A DNA stretch of 64,000 nucleotides from an uncultured Flavobacteriaceae bacterium (GCA_943789305.1 CALSTP010000001.1:1496178-1560177), one strand, 5' to 3'. Shown: positions 39,356 through 47,841, numbered from the stretch's first letter. Program-made: numbers and translations. Notes: generated from the sequence alone by a model not told the origin.

Positions 39356-39643
39356 CTATATTTTATCTTTTTTTCTTGTTATTTGACCTGTAATACTAAT
39401 TTGAACTTTAATTGGTTTGTATGTCGTTCAACCGGTTTTCCTTGACCCAAAGTTATTAATCCGAATATACTCTGGAGCATCAGTGATTAAAGATACTTGT
39501 TTATGTGCTAATCTAAATTCATAAAATTTACTGGATAATTTTTGAACCTTGTACAAATGATTTTTTAAAAATGAACGCGATTCCAAGGTTAAATTTTCTT
39601 CTAAATCATGGATTCCCATTAAAAAGGTATCATTGATTTTGAG
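39356..39643 (-). pseudogene. C-terminal remnant of a type II-C-like Cas9
   Basis: The minus-strand frame reads LKINDTFLMGIHDLEEN, then HLYKVQKLSSKFYEFRL, EYIRINNFGSRKTG, a TGA at 39428-39430, and in the same frame TTYKPIKVQISITGQI to TAG at 39356-39358. The order D-F-L-G, then LYxVQKxSSxxYxFR, YIRI and PIKV is that of the extreme C-terminus (PAM-interacting domain) of Bacteroidota type II-C Cas9. Trp is usual where TGA stands. About 95 of some 1,400 codons remain, so the gene is dead. The 63-codon ORF 39428-39619 is part of it, not a separate gene. Confidence 0.7.
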
Positions 39644-39644
39644 T

Positions 39645-39708
39645 GTTGCAACAAGGCTTCATGCCGTAGGTGAAAAATCTTTGATCCCGCTTCGATGGGA
39701 TTTTTTTT
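39645..39708 (+). ncRNA. tracrRNA-tail-like hairpins and terminator
   Basis: The plus strand reads GTTGCAACAAGGCTTCATGCC (small hairpin GGC-TTCAT-GCC), then ATCCC-GCTTCGAT-GGGAT (39684-39701) followed by eight T. The terminator faces away from the Cas9 remnant and no plus-strand gene precedes it. A repeat-pairing end followed by a nexus-like hairpin and terminator is what a divergent tracrRNA upstream of cas9 would leave. Most of the anti-repeat would be lost at the junction near 39645. Confidence 0.35.
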
Positions 39709-40081
39709 ATTTTTGTTGTTGAATTTTATTCAATTCATTATTATACTCCAGAAGTAAATCATACCACTCCCATATTGCATTTTCATTTTTTATCGAGTTT
39801 TCTTGAAAAGAGGTAATTCTCTTTTTGATGAATTCTAACGTTTTGGTTTTAATATCTTCTTCTGTGTAACTAATACCAGACAAAAGACCACACTCCAGAG
39901 CTTTTCTAACTGCGGAATAAGTGTTTTGAACTTCGTGTTTCAGAAAAAGATTTGACTTGATTTTTTGAAATTGTTCAATCTCAAGAGATAACATTTTTTG
40001 AATAGATAAATCACTAATACCTAAAATATAGGATCTAAGAAATGTATATTCATAATCAGTAAGCATAAGGTAAATCTTCAT
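39707..40081 (-). CDS. Short protein with LuxR/GerE-type helix-turn-helix
   Basis: In this 124-residue protein, residues 7-70 follow the LuxR DNA-binding pattern: LTDYEYTFLRSYILGISD, IQKMLSLEIEQF, KSNLFLKHEVQN, SAVRKALECGLL. No receiver or ligand domain is present and the C-terminus is a charged helix. It may be a stand-alone regulator; targets unknown. The region 40082-40285 upstream holds no gene I can support. Confidence 0.6.
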   Translation of the reverse strand: MKIYLMLTDYEYTFLRSYILGISDLSIQKMLSLEIEQFQKIKSNLFLKHEVQNTYSAVRKALECGLLSGISYTEEDIKTKTLEFIKKRITSFQENSIKNENAIWEWYDLLLEYNNELNKIQQQK

Positions 40082-40285
40082 TTATCCATCTTAATATAGT
40101 AAGCACTTATTTATTAAATCATTTATCAAAATTGATTAATTTGAAAGAAAATAGCTTGACGATTGTAACGTTTGGTTAGTTATTTTGTTGACATTGGTTA
40201 AATTAGGTTATAGGCGATAGTAAACACCTTTAATCTGGCTGATTTGTTTTGCACCATATTTTTATGCACCTGGATATAAATTATG

Positions 40286-40293
40286 TACTTTTG
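40286..40293 (+). promoter_or_regulatory. -7 promoter box of a nearly leaderless transcript
   Basis: TACTTTTG matches TANNTTTG; no clear -33 box is seen. Transcription would start close to 40300, next to the ATG at 40301, so the mRNA would be almost leaderless. Confidence 0.5.
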
Positions 40294-40300
40294 TGGCTAT

Positions 40301-40510
40301 ATGATTAAATTATTTCTTTTAACTTTTATCTTAATTGCTTTGGCTTTTGCTGGTATAGCTATCAAAATATTGGTAAAGAAAAACGGAAAGTTTGCAGGTA
40401 CTTGTGCTAGCCAGAGTCCATTTCTCAACAAATCAAGTGAACCCTGTGGATTTTGCGGAAAACTCCCAGATGAACAAGAATGTAAAAATCCAAATTTCAC
40501 CAAACAATAA
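40301..40510 (+). CDS. Small single-pass membrane protein with Cys pairs
   Basis: This 69-residue protein has one N-terminal membrane helix (LFLLTFILIALAFAGIAI) and a conserved tail with GKFAGTCASQSPFLNK and CGFCGK. It belongs to a small flavobacterial family of unknown function; the four-Cys tail may bind metal or be redox active. The upstream in-frame ATG at 40283 lies within or before the -7 box, so 40301 is the start. Confidence 0.7.
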   Translation: MIKLFLLTFILIALAFAGIAIKILVKKNGKFAGTCASQSPFLNKSSEPCGFCGKLPDEQECKNPNFTKQ

Positions 40511-40543
40511 ACATCATCATTTTTTTTGTATCTTAGTAACAAG

Positions 40544-41107
40544 ATGGAATCCGAAGCTATTCAAGAGGCAATAAATTTGGCGAAAACTAACAATCAAAAA
40601 GCTTTTGGATATCTTTTTGAAACCTTTTGGGATTATCTATACAGTTATCTTCTCAAAAAAACCAGAAACGAGGATCAAGCAGAAGACATTGCAGTCAGAA
40701 CTTTTGCCAAAGCATTTGATAAAATAGATACTTTTAATACTAGTTTTACATTTGAAACTTGGTTAACAACTATTTCCAGAAATATTCAGATCGATCAACA
40801 CAGAAAAAAAAAATCTAAAAATAAAATTGACTCAACCACATACGATGAATATACAGTAAGGGAGGTTCAAGACGGTAATCCCTCTCCAGAAGATCTCCTG
40901 ATTATAACTCAAAATTTATCTGATTTACTACGGAAAATCAAAACTTTAAAGTTGGAATACAAAACCATTATCAGACTCAGATATTTCGAAGAACTTTCTT
41001 ACAAAGAAATAAGTGAACGTCTAGATCTACCTTTGAATACTGTAAAGGTCACATTACTTAGAGCAAAAAAAGTTTTGGCTCAAGAAATTACTAAAAATGA
41101 GGGGTAA
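40544..41107 (+). CDS. ECF-type RNA polymerase sigma factor
   Basis: This 187-residue sigma-70 relative has region 2 (AFGYLFETFWDYLYSYLL, DQAEDIAVRTFAKAF, TWLTTISRNIQIDQHRK) and region 4 (YKTIIRLRYFEELSYKEISERLDLPLNTVKVTLLRAKK). No anti-sigma factor is adjacent, which is notable for this class. Its end overlaps the transporter gene by 11 nt. ATG 40544 is preferred to 40526 because it starts the helical sigma-2 region. Confidence 0.88.
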   Translation: MESEAIQEAINLAKTNNQKAFGYLFETFWDYLYSYLLKKTRNEDQAEDIAVRTFAKAFDKIDTFNTSFTFETWLTTISRNIQIDQHRKKKSKNKIDSTTYDEYTVREVQDGNPSPEDLLIITQNLSDLLRKIKTLKLEYKTIIRLRYFEELSYKEISERLDLPLNTVKVTLLRAKKVLAQEITKNEG

Positions 41108-42311
41108 ATTTCAAAAACTTGGACCAGGACTTCTTTTTGCTGGAGCTGCTATTGGAGTTTCACATCTGGTTCAATCCACTCGAGCTGGGGCTGATTTTGG
41201 ATGGGGGCTCTTGTGGGCAATTATTCTGGTAAATCTATTTAAATATCCTTTCTTTCAATACGGCCCACGTTTTTCAATTGCAACAAATAAAAGCTTACTT
41301 GAAGGATATTTGCATCTCGGAAGAGGGTATTTGAACATATATTTTTTACTTAATATAGCTTCAATGTTTACGATTCAAACAGCGGTTACTATTGTTACTG
41401 CTGGATTAGCTTCACAAGTTTTTGGAATTTCTGACAATCTTGTTTATTGGTCTATTGCGATCACTTTGGTTTGTACACTTATTTTATGGATTGGTAAATA
41501 TGCAACTCTTGATCGAATTGTAAAATGGGTTATTTTAACACTGACCTTAACAACATTTATTGCAATTGGACTCGCTTCTGTTAAAAATACAACCCCTCTA
41601 TCTTTGGTTCAAATTTTACCAAATGAATCAAATATTTTATTTCTAATTGCTTTTATGGGTTGGATGCCTGGTCCTATGGATATTTCTATTTGGCATTCAC
41701 TTTGGAGTATTGAAAAAAATAATGAAATAAAAACTAAACTTAAAATGAACGAAAGTTTATTTGATTTTAATGTAGGTTATTGGGTAACCCTAATTTTAGG
41801 GATTTGCTTCATGGGATTAGGAGCTTTTGTTATGTTTGGGAGTGGAACTGAATTTTCTAATCAAGGGGGAGTTTTCGCATCTCAGCTAATAAGTTTATAT
41901 ACGATAACCTTGGGTGATGATGTTTATTGGATCATTGCTGTTGCAGCCCTAACAACAATGTTCAGCACTACAATTACTACCCTAGATGCATCGCCCAGAG
42001 CAATGAGTAAAACCGTAGAATTACTATTTCCTCGAAAAAAAAGAAACGATTACAAATTTTGGTTGCTTATTCTAGCAGGAGGAACCATAAGTGTATTTAT
42101 CTTTCTTCTTTCAGAAATGGGTCTTTTAATTCAAATTGCAACAGTTTTATCATTTTTAACAGCTCCATTTTATGCATTCTTAAATTACAGATTGGTTCTT
42201 AGTAATCAAATGCCTGAAACTGCAAAACCTTCAAAAGGCTTAAGAATACTCAGTCTGTTGGGGCTTCTTTTTTTAAGTGGTTTTGCTTTCGTATATCTAT
42301 TGATGCTCTAA
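41097..42311 (+). CDS. Atypical Nramp-family transporter
   Basis: This 404-residue protein has about 11 membrane helices. GPGLLFAGAAIG at the start and WMPGPMDISIWHS in the middle place it in the Nramp superfamily. The TM1 metal motif DPGN is replaced by a GVSHLVQ stretch, and the TM6 MPH motif reads MPG. Canonical Mn2+/Fe2+ coordination is therefore unlikely and the substrate is open. It is translationally linked to the sigma factor by overlap. Confidence 0.8.
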   Translation: MRGKFQKLGPGLLFAGAAIGVSHLVQSTRAGADFGWGLLWAIILVNLFKYPFFQYGPRFSIATNKSLLEGYLHLGRGYLNIYFLLNIASMFTIQTAVTIVTAGLASQVFGISDNLVYWSIAITLVCTLILWIGKYATLDRIVKWVILTLTLTTFIAIGLASVKNTTPLSLVQILPNESNILFLIAFMGWMPGPMDISIWHSLWSIEKNNEIKTKLKMNESLFDFNVGYWVTLILGICFMGLGAFVMFGSGTEFSNQGGVFASQLISLYTITLGDDVYWIIAVAALTTMFSTTITTLDASPRAMSKTVELLFPRKKRNDYKFWLLILAGGTISVFIFLLSEMGLLIQIATVLSFLTAPFYAFLNYRLVLSNQMPETAKPSKGLRILSLLGLLFLSGFAFVYLLML

Positions 42312-42330
42312 AGAGAAGTTTGTATATTTG
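42300..42330 (+). promoter_or_regulatory. Promoter of lipA
   Basis: TTG (42300-42302), a 20-nt spacer and TATATTTG (42323-42330); the lipA ATG follows 19 nt later. Confidence 0.6.
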
Positions 42331-42349
42331 CATCAGACAAAAATGATTT

Positions 42350-43219
42350 ATGCAGACCGAAATTAAAGCCAAAAAAACATCCGGAAAACCCAAGTGGCTT
42401 CGTGTAAAACTTCCCACTGGGAAAAAGTACACTGAACTGCGAGGCTTAGTTGATAAATATAAACTGAATACCATATGTACTTCGGGGAGTTGTCCAAATA
42501 TGGGAGAATGTTGGGGAGAGGGAACTGCTACATTTATGATATTAGGAAACATTTGCACGCGATCTTGTGGCTTCTGTGGCGTTAAAACAGGTCGTCCTGA
42601 GACAGTAGATTGGGATGAACCTGAAAAAGTTGCTCGTTCTATAAAAATTATGAAAATCAAGCATGCTGTAGTCACATCGGTTGATCGAGATGACTTAAAA
42701 GATGGAGGATCAATTATTTGGGGAGAAACCATCAATGCAATTCGAAGAATGAATCCAAACACTACACTAGAAACTTTGATACCCGATTTTAAAGGAAATC
42801 AAAAGAGTTTAGATAGGATAGTTAAAGTACATCCTGAAGTTGTTTCTCACAATGTTGAAACTGTAAGACGCCTTACTCGTGAAGTTCGAATCCAAGCTAA
42901 ATATGATCAAAGTCTAGAAGTTCTAATGTATTTAAAACAACAAGGAGTTCGTAGGACAAAATCCGGAATAATGCTTGGATTAGGTGAAACCGAAGAAGAA
43001 GTTATTGAAACCCTTCATGATCTTAGAAAGGCAGAGGTTGATGTTGTAACGATTGGTCAATACTTACAGCCTACAAAAAAACATTTAGGAGTAAAACAAT
43101 TTATATTACCTGAGCAATTTAATCGTTATGAAGCAATTGGAAAAGATCTAGGATTTAGACATGTTGAAAGTGGGCCTCTAGTTCGCTCTTCCTACAAAGC
43201 TCATAAACATATTGATTAA
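42350..43219 (+). CDS. lipA: Lipoyl synthase
   Basis: This 289-residue radical SAM enzyme inserts two sulphur atoms into octanoyl-protein. The auxiliary cluster cysteines are in [13 protein letters not shown] and the radical SAM cluster in [23 protein letters not shown] and the terminal serine region ([10 protein letters not shown]) complete the family pattern. It matures enzymes such as the pyruvate dehydrogenase encoded at 21.9 kb. It converges with lpxK. Confidence 0.96.
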   Translation: MQTEIKAKKTSGKPKWLRVKLPTGKKYTELRGLVDKYKLNTICTSGSCPNMGECWGEGTATFMILGNICTRSCGFCGVKTGRPETVDWDEPEKVARSIKIMKIKHAVVTSVDRDDLKDGGSIIWGETINAIRRMNPNTTLETLIPDFKGNQKSLDRIVKVHPEVVSHNVETVRRLTREVRIQAKYDQSLEVLMYLKQQGVRRTKSGIMLGLGETEEEVIETLHDLRKAEVDVVTIGQYLQPTKKHLGVKQFILPEQFNRYEAIGKDLGFRHVESGPLVRSSYKAHKHID

Positions 43220-43221
43220 AC

Positions 43222-44244
43222 TTACTTTGTTGATGCTGTAGTTGCTATTATTTTATCAAAGCGTTCTTTGTCGTCTGGGAAAAATTCCATTTCTATTGGT
43301 AAATAGAATAAAACATTTGATGATAAAATTGGATTTAATCGAACAAAGTCTTTTTCAGTTGTTAAGATCATTTGATTGTTAGATTTTTTATTGATCATAT
43401 CTGCATCTTTTTGAGTAAAATTGTGATGATCAGAAAACTTAAGATGTTCAAATTTACATCCAATTCCTTCTAAATAATTCTTCAAAGGTGTTGGATCAGA
43501 AATTCCGGTCACTAATAAAAAAGGTGACTTTTCTATGTTTGAAACGGGAAGTGAACAGTCAAAGTTTTTAATATGAACGGAATATTTAATTTGAGCAAAA
43601 AATAAATATTGAGTTTTTGAAAGCCCAAGTTTTTGGGTGATTTTATTTCTTTCCTCATCACTCATATTTTTTGGGCATTTGGTAACAATAACCACGTTAG
43701 CTCTTTTTTTACCTAAACTCAATTCTCTTAAATTCCCTAATGGAAGATGAAAATCATCAACAAAAAGATGCTTGTAAGAAGTTAATAATATCATAAGGCG
43801 TGGACTTACCCAGCGATGCTGAAAACAATCATCCCAAACAAAAACAGAATCTTTCGTTGAATACTTTAAAAGTTGATCCATTCCTACCCTTCTCTTTTCT
43901 GCAACGCCTACTCTTACCTCTGGGTGCTTTAAACTCAGCATCAAAGGTTCATCGCCTACATTCTTTGCTGTTGATTTGTCCGTGACTTCTACAAATCCCT
44001 TAGAGGCTCTTCCATAACCTCTGCTCAAAATCGTAATTGCATGATTTTGTTTCAAAAGAGAAACTACATAATCTACACAAACAGATTTACCAGTTCCACC
44101 CACAGATAGATTACCTATCCCTATTGTGGGGTTTTCATAGCTAATGGACTTAAATAATTTTATGTTAAATAAAAAATTCCGAAAAGAAGTTAGCGTACTA
44201 TAAAGTATAGCAAAAGGAAAAAGAAAGAGGCGGAAGAAGGTCAT
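43222..44244 (-). CDS. lpxK: Tetraacyldisaccharide 4'-kinase
   Basis: This 340-residue lipid A kinase has an N-terminal membrane anchor, the P-loop NLSVGGTGKS near residue 45, LSRGYGR, GDEPLMLSLKHP and the substrate Asp in FVWDDCFQHRW. It phosphorylates the lipid A disaccharide before KDO addition by WaaA (30.6 kb). Confidence 0.94.
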   Translation of the reverse strand: MTFFRLFLFPFAILYSTLTSFRNFLFNIKLFKSISYENPTIGIGNLSVGGTGKSVCVDYVVSLLKQNHAITILSRGYGRASKGFVEVTDKSTAKNVGDEPLMLSLKHPEVRVGVAEKRRVGMDQLLKYSTKDSVFVWDDCFQHRWVSPRLMILLTSYKHLFVDDFHLPLGNLRELSLGKKRANVVIVTKCPKNMSDEERNKITQKLGLSKTQYLFFAQIKYSVHIKNFDCSLPVSNIEKSPFLLVTGISDPTPLKNYLEGIGCKFEHLKFSDHHNFTQKDADMINKKSNNQMILTTEKDFVRLNPILSSNVLFYLPIEMEFFPDDKERFDKIIATTASTK

Positions 44245-44328
44245 GCTTACTAATATATTATATTTGTAAAGATAACATTTCGTAGTTTAGGTAATCGATT
44301 TACAGAAAAAAAACATTAAGTTCTATAG

Positions 44329-45423
44329 ATGAAAATAAATGAAATTACTGAAATTCTAGAATCATGGGCACCGTTGACCTATGCCGAGGATTTTGACAAT
44401 GTAGGCTTGCTGGTTGGAGATTTAGATTCAAAATGCAGTAAAGCCCTAATTACCCTAGATACAACTGAAGAGGTTGTTGATGAAGCTATTCGAAAAGGTT
44501 GTGAACTGATCATAAGTTTTCATCCCATTATTTTTTCTGGTTTAAAAAAATTGACTGGTAAAACCTATGTTGAAAGAGCAGTTATCAAAGCGATAAAAAA
44601 CAATATTGCAATTTATTCCATTCACACGGCATTGGACAACCATAAAAATGGAGTTAGTCATGAAATGGGTGTTCAATTAGGTTTACAAAAACAACAAATT
44701 TTAATCCCTAAAAACAACACCTTAAAAAAGCTCACGACTTATGTACCTAATGATTCAGTTTCTACTGTTTTAGAAGCACTCCATAAAGCTGGTGCTGGGG
44801 CAATAGGTAATTACTATGACTGCAGTTTCGCTACATCAGGAATTGGAACTTTCACCGGAAATGAACAAAGTAGTCCAAATAAGGGTAAGCCAGGAGAACA
44901 AGAAACTACAAAGGAACAACAACTGCATCTGACTTTTGAAGAAGGTAAAGAGATGGATATTCTAAATGCTTTAAAAGATTCGCATCCCTATGAAGAAGTA
45001 GCTTTTGAAATCTATAAACTTGAAAACAACAATCAAGATATTGGAATGGGTAGCATTGGTAAACTCGAGAAATCAATGGATGAAGTTGCTTTTTTTGATT
45101 ACGTAAAAAAACATCTTAATACCCCTCACATAAGACATTCAAATTATCTTGGGAGAAAAATAAAAAAAGTGGCTCTACTTGGAGGATCAGGTAGTTTTGC
45201 AATCAAAGCAGCCAAAAGCCAAGGAGCAGATGCACTCATTACCGCAGATCTTAAATATCATAATTTTTTTGAGGCAGAAAATGAAATTATGTTAATGGAT
45301 ATTGGACATTATGAAAGCGAACAGTACACAAAAAAATTAATAGCAACCTATCTTACAAAAAAAATCCCTAATTTTGCGTGCATTTTATCGAAAGAAACAA
45401 CCAATCCTGTTAATTATTTCTAG
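44329..45423 (+). CDS. Nif3-like dinuclear metal centre protein
   Basis: This 364-residue protein has metal-binding ISFHPIIFSG and YSIHTALDNHKNG in the N-terminal half and DIGHYESEQY near the end. A PII-like insert of about 110 residues (KKLTTYVPNDSV to EIYKLEN) separates them, as in YqfO. It forms hexamers in the family; proposed roles include GTP cyclohydrolase I-like activity, unproven. The stop is 1 nt before the next start. Confidence 0.9.
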   Translation: MKINEITEILESWAPLTYAEDFDNVGLLVGDLDSKCSKALITLDTTEEVVDEAIRKGCELIISFHPIIFSGLKKLTGKTYVERAVIKAIKNNIAIYSIHTALDNHKNGVSHEMGVQLGLQKQQILIPKNNTLKKLTTYVPNDSVSTVLEALHKAGAGAIGNYYDCSFATSGIGTFTGNEQSSPNKGKPGEQETTKEQQLHLTFEEGKEMDILNALKDSHPYEEVAFEIYKLENNNQDIGMGSIGKLEKSMDEVAFFDYVKKHLNTPHIRHSNYLGRKIKKVALLGGSGSFAIKAAKSQGADALITADLKYHNFFEAENEIMLMDIGHYESEQYTKKLIATYLTKKIPNFACILSKETTNPVNYF

Positions 45424-45424
45424 T

Positions 45425-46204
45425 ATGGCAAAGAAAACCGAAATCTCAATAGAAGAAAAGCTAAGAGCACTTTTTGACCTCCAAATCATAGACTCTCGAA
45501 TAGACGAAATTCGCAACGTACGTGGGGAACTCCCCCTTGAAGTGGAGGACCTAGAAAACGAGATTTTTGGAATGGATGAAAAATTAAAAAAGCTTACCTC
45601 AGAACTCAGTGATTTTGATCTTGGAGTTAAAGAAAACAAAAATATAATTGAGAGTGCTAAGGGGCTTATCGCCAAATATGCTGATAAACTTAAAAATGTT
45701 CGCAACAATAGAGAATATAACTCAATTGTGAAAGAAGAAGAATATCAACAGCTTGAAATTCAACTTGCTGAAAAGAAGATAAAAGAACTTAAAGCTCAAA
45801 CCGAACAAAAGAAAGAAACTATTGAACTCTTAAATGAAAGGTTATCGGACAAAAAAAATCATTTGAATGCAAAAAAAGATGAACTTGACGAAATCATGCA
45901 AGAAACAGAAAAAGAAGAAGCTCTTTTGATATCTCAATCTGAAACTTTTGAAAAGAAGATTGATGACAGATTAATAGTTGCATACAAAAGAATTCGGGGG
46001 AGTGTAAAAAATGGATTAGCAATTGTACCGATTGAAAGAGGTGCTTCTGGCGGATCACATTTTATAATTCCACCACAAGTTCAAATGGAAATTGCCTCAC
46101 GTCAAAAGATAATTACGGATGAGTACAGCGGTAGGATTCTTGTTGATGCAGAATTAGCCAAAGAAGAACTTGAAAAAATAAATAAAATGATTCAAAGTAT
46201 TTAG
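45425..46204 (+). CDS. Coiled-coil protein of the C4-zinc-ribbon family lacking its cysteines
   Basis: This 259-residue protein is mostly a long coiled coil (about 10-190) ending in the domain annotated as C4-type zinc ribbon. Here the cysteines are gone: GASGGSHFIIPPQVQ where GGC is expected, and TDEYSGRILVD where CEHCGRILVD is expected. This seems typical of flavobacterial members. Function unknown; coupling to Nif3 is conserved in the group. ATG 45425 is the natural start right after the Nif3 stop. Confidence 0.85.
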   Translation: MAKKTEISIEEKLRALFDLQIIDSRIDEIRNVRGELPLEVEDLENEIFGMDEKLKKLTSELSDFDLGVKENKNIIESAKGLIAKYADKLKNVRNNREYNSIVKEEEYQQLEIQLAEKKIKELKAQTEQKKETIELLNERLSDKKNHLNAKKDELDEIMQETEKEEALLISQSETFEKKIDDRLIVAYKRIRGSVKNGLAIVPIERGASGGSHFIIPPQVQMEIASRQKIITDEYSGRILVDAELAKEELEKINKMIQSI

Positions 46205-46221
46205 GACGTGCACGTTATTTT

Positions 46222-46251
46222 AAAAAAAGCTGCTAGTAAGCAGCTTTTTTT
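46222..46251. terminator. Bidirectional terminator
   Basis: A7-GCTGC pairs with GCAGC-T7 around TAGTAA. It separates the Nif3 unit from the convergent Xre/membrane pair. Confidence 0.88.
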
Positions 46252-46258
46252 ATGGAAA

Positions 46259-46453
46259 CTAATTTGAAAAAATAAACAATTCCTCAATAGTTGTTTTAAA
46301 TAGCTTCGCCATTTTAAATGCTGTAGGTAAGCTTGGATCAAATTTTTCTTTTTCAATAGCATTGATTGCTTGTCTAGAAATCCCGATTAAATCAGCCAAT
46401 TGTTCTTGAGTTAAATTTTGACTTTTTCTTAATTCTTTGACTTTATTTCTCAT
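46259..46453 (-). CDS. Small Xre-family transcriptional regulator
   Basis: This 64-residue protein is a single helix-turn-helix domain: ELRKSQNLTQEQLADLIGISRQAINAIEKEKFDPSL. This YozG/SinR-like compact type is usually encoded with a small membrane protein, as here (4-nt overlap), and probably represses its own unit. Confidence 0.9.
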   Translation of the reverse strand: MRNKVKELRKSQNLTQEQLADLIGISRQAINAIEKEKFDPSLPTAFKMAKLFKTTIEELFIFSN

Positions 46454-46854
46454 TTATATCTTCTCATATTGATGATTAAAGAAATGATATATGTTATTGA
46501 AATAAAAATAATCAATAAATGGATTTTTGGTTTCAAGTCAATTAATCCTGAGCTATGCATTTTTTCAAATAAAACTCCAAAAATAACGGATAAACCTAAG
46601 GTGAATGCCATAGATTCTAGTTGAATTTTTCTTTGAAATTCATCATAATTATCAAATAAATTTTTATTCGAAATAAGCATTACTATCCCAATAATTAAAT
46701 TGATAACGATTCCACTCAATGTTATTAAATCATTATCCCATAACACATCTGGTCCTATGGTAACAATAAGGAGCATCGTTAGCCATGCTGATGTCCATAA
46801 AGCTAGGTTTTTTGTCCCTTTCTTGATTAATTCTTTATTATTTGTTGTGTTCAT
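46450..46854 (-). CDS. Small four-helix membrane protein paired with Xre regulator
   Basis: This 134-residue protein has four predicted membrane helices (about 17-35, 42-62, 80-95, 108-128) and a conserved-looking loop NYDEFQRKIQLESMAFTLG. It resembles the DUF2178-like partners of small Xre regulators. Function unknown. Confidence 0.75.
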   Translation of the reverse strand: MNTTNNKELIKKGTKNLALWTSAWLTMLLIVTIGPDVLWDNDLITLSGIVINLIIGIVMLISNKNLFDNYDEFQRKIQLESMAFTLGLSVIFGVLFEKMHSSGLIDLKPKIHLLIIFISITYIISLIINMRRYK

Positions 46855-47190
46855 ATTAAAGTAAATTTGTAATGTTTAATTTACAAATATAAAAAATAAT
46901 TTTAAATGTAAGGTTAACTTTACTTTTTGAATTTACAATAAAAAAAAACCAACGATATGTTGAGGTTAAAAAAGTGAAGAGTCGTTTTTTACTTTATAAA
47001 AATAATTTCAAAATTCAAATAGGATTCAAAGTAGTTGGAGAAAAGGGAACAAACAACATAAAGTCTATTTTACAAACCATTGATTTTGAATATGATACAA
47101 TTAAATTAAAATAAAAAAATGAATTTTATTAACTCTTTTTGATTATCAATATCAATTAAAAAATCTTAATTTTATATATATTTTCTTATT
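46855..47190. other. Gene-poor interval with a possible short ORF
   Basis: A GTG-started plus-strand frame at 46974-47114 (46 codons, containing GFKVVGEKGTNNIKSIL) is the only coding hint. It matches nothing I recognise and may be a gene fragment. Otherwise AT-rich, with no hairpin or repeat seen. Confidence 0.3.
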
Positions 47191-47199
47191 ATGAGGAAT

Positions 47200-47574
47200 A
47201 TGAAAAAATTCTTAAGTTGGTTAGCAATTTCCTTTGGTGTCATATATTTTTTTTATGAGACTTGGTATCACATTTCATATGATCAATCTAATCTAGCATT
47301 GACAGCAGATTACATTAGTGTTTTCTTATTATTAATTGCAGGCATAGTAAACTTAAGATCAAAAAAAGGGATAGGTTTATTATGTGGTGCATGGGGGTAT
47401 ACATCTTGTATAATGTTTAGGGCATTTATTTGGAGAATGGAAGCAATATGGGTTGAAGAACTTCCAAATTATGAAACCTTACAAGTTAAGGTTTTGATAC
47501 TAGCATTAATTATATCATTTCCAGCATTTATAGTTTCCTTTGTAAAATCTTTTCCACAAAAAAACCCCAACTAA
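47200..47574 (+). CDS. Hypothetical four-helix membrane protein
   Basis: This 124-residue protein has helices at about 4-20, 35-53, 60-75 and 98-118, and a conserved-looking GLLCGAWGYTSC segment. I do not recognise the family. ATG 47200 starts the first helix cleanly; ATG 47191 is also in frame. It lies just before the tRNA-Val on the opposite strand. Confidence 0.6.
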   Translation: MKKFLSWLAISFGVIYFFYETWYHISYDQSNLALTADYISVFLLLIAGIVNLRSKKGIGLLCGAWGYTSCIMFRAFIWRMEAIWVEELPNYETLQVKVLILALIISFPAFIVSFVKSFPQKNPN

Positions 47575-47589
47575 AAGTTGAGGTTAAAA

Positions 47590-47667
47590 TGGTGGGCGCT
47601 AAGGGATTCGAACCCCTGACCCCTTGGGTGTAAACCAAGTGCTCTGAACCAACTGAGCTAAGCGCCC
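47590..47667 (-). tRNA. tRNA-Val (anticodon UAC)
   Basis: A 78-nt tRNA including encoded CCA: acceptor GGGCGCT/AGCGCCC, anticodon stem CTTGG/CCAAG with loop TTTACAC (anticodon TAC), T-loop GTTCGAATC. Its 5' 43 nt plus one flanking base are duplicated at 49168-49211. The region directly upstream lacks a consensus promoter, unlike the distal copy. Confidence 0.95.
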
Positions 47668-47668
47668 T
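47625..47668. repeat. att-like direct repeat, copy within intact tRNA-Val
   Basis: 44 bp identical to 49168-49211. It covers the acceptor 5' strand, D arm and anticodon arm of the tRNA plus one flanking base. Confidence 0.92.
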
Positions 47669-47721
47669 AAATACTGTTAATCAGTAAATTAGGTGTTTAG
47701 ATTAAGTCTTTTTAAAATCTG

Positions 47722-47743
47722 TGTACATTACCATGTACATTAC
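47722..47743 (+). repeat. Left TGTACATTAC repeats
   Basis: Two tandem units (TGTACATTAC C, ATGTACATTAC) about 54 bp inside the left boundary. The same unit occurs three times near the right boundary in the same orientation, as expected for integrase or excisionase arm sites. Confidence 0.7.
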
Positions 47744-47841
47744 TTAATCAAAATTTTACTGTTTTGCATCAGGAATTAACTCCTTTTGCGGTGGCAAATA
47801 TACACTCCTTAATTAAATATCAAAAAGAAAAGAACTGTTTT

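Noticed and set aside
39428..39619. 63-residue ORF resembling a RelE/HigB-type toxin (LYKVQKLSSKFYEFRL).
   Set aside because: The same frame continues upstream (LKINDTFLMG) and past the TGA into PIKVQIS, which fits a Cas9 C-terminus much better than a toxin, and no antitoxin gene is adjacent.
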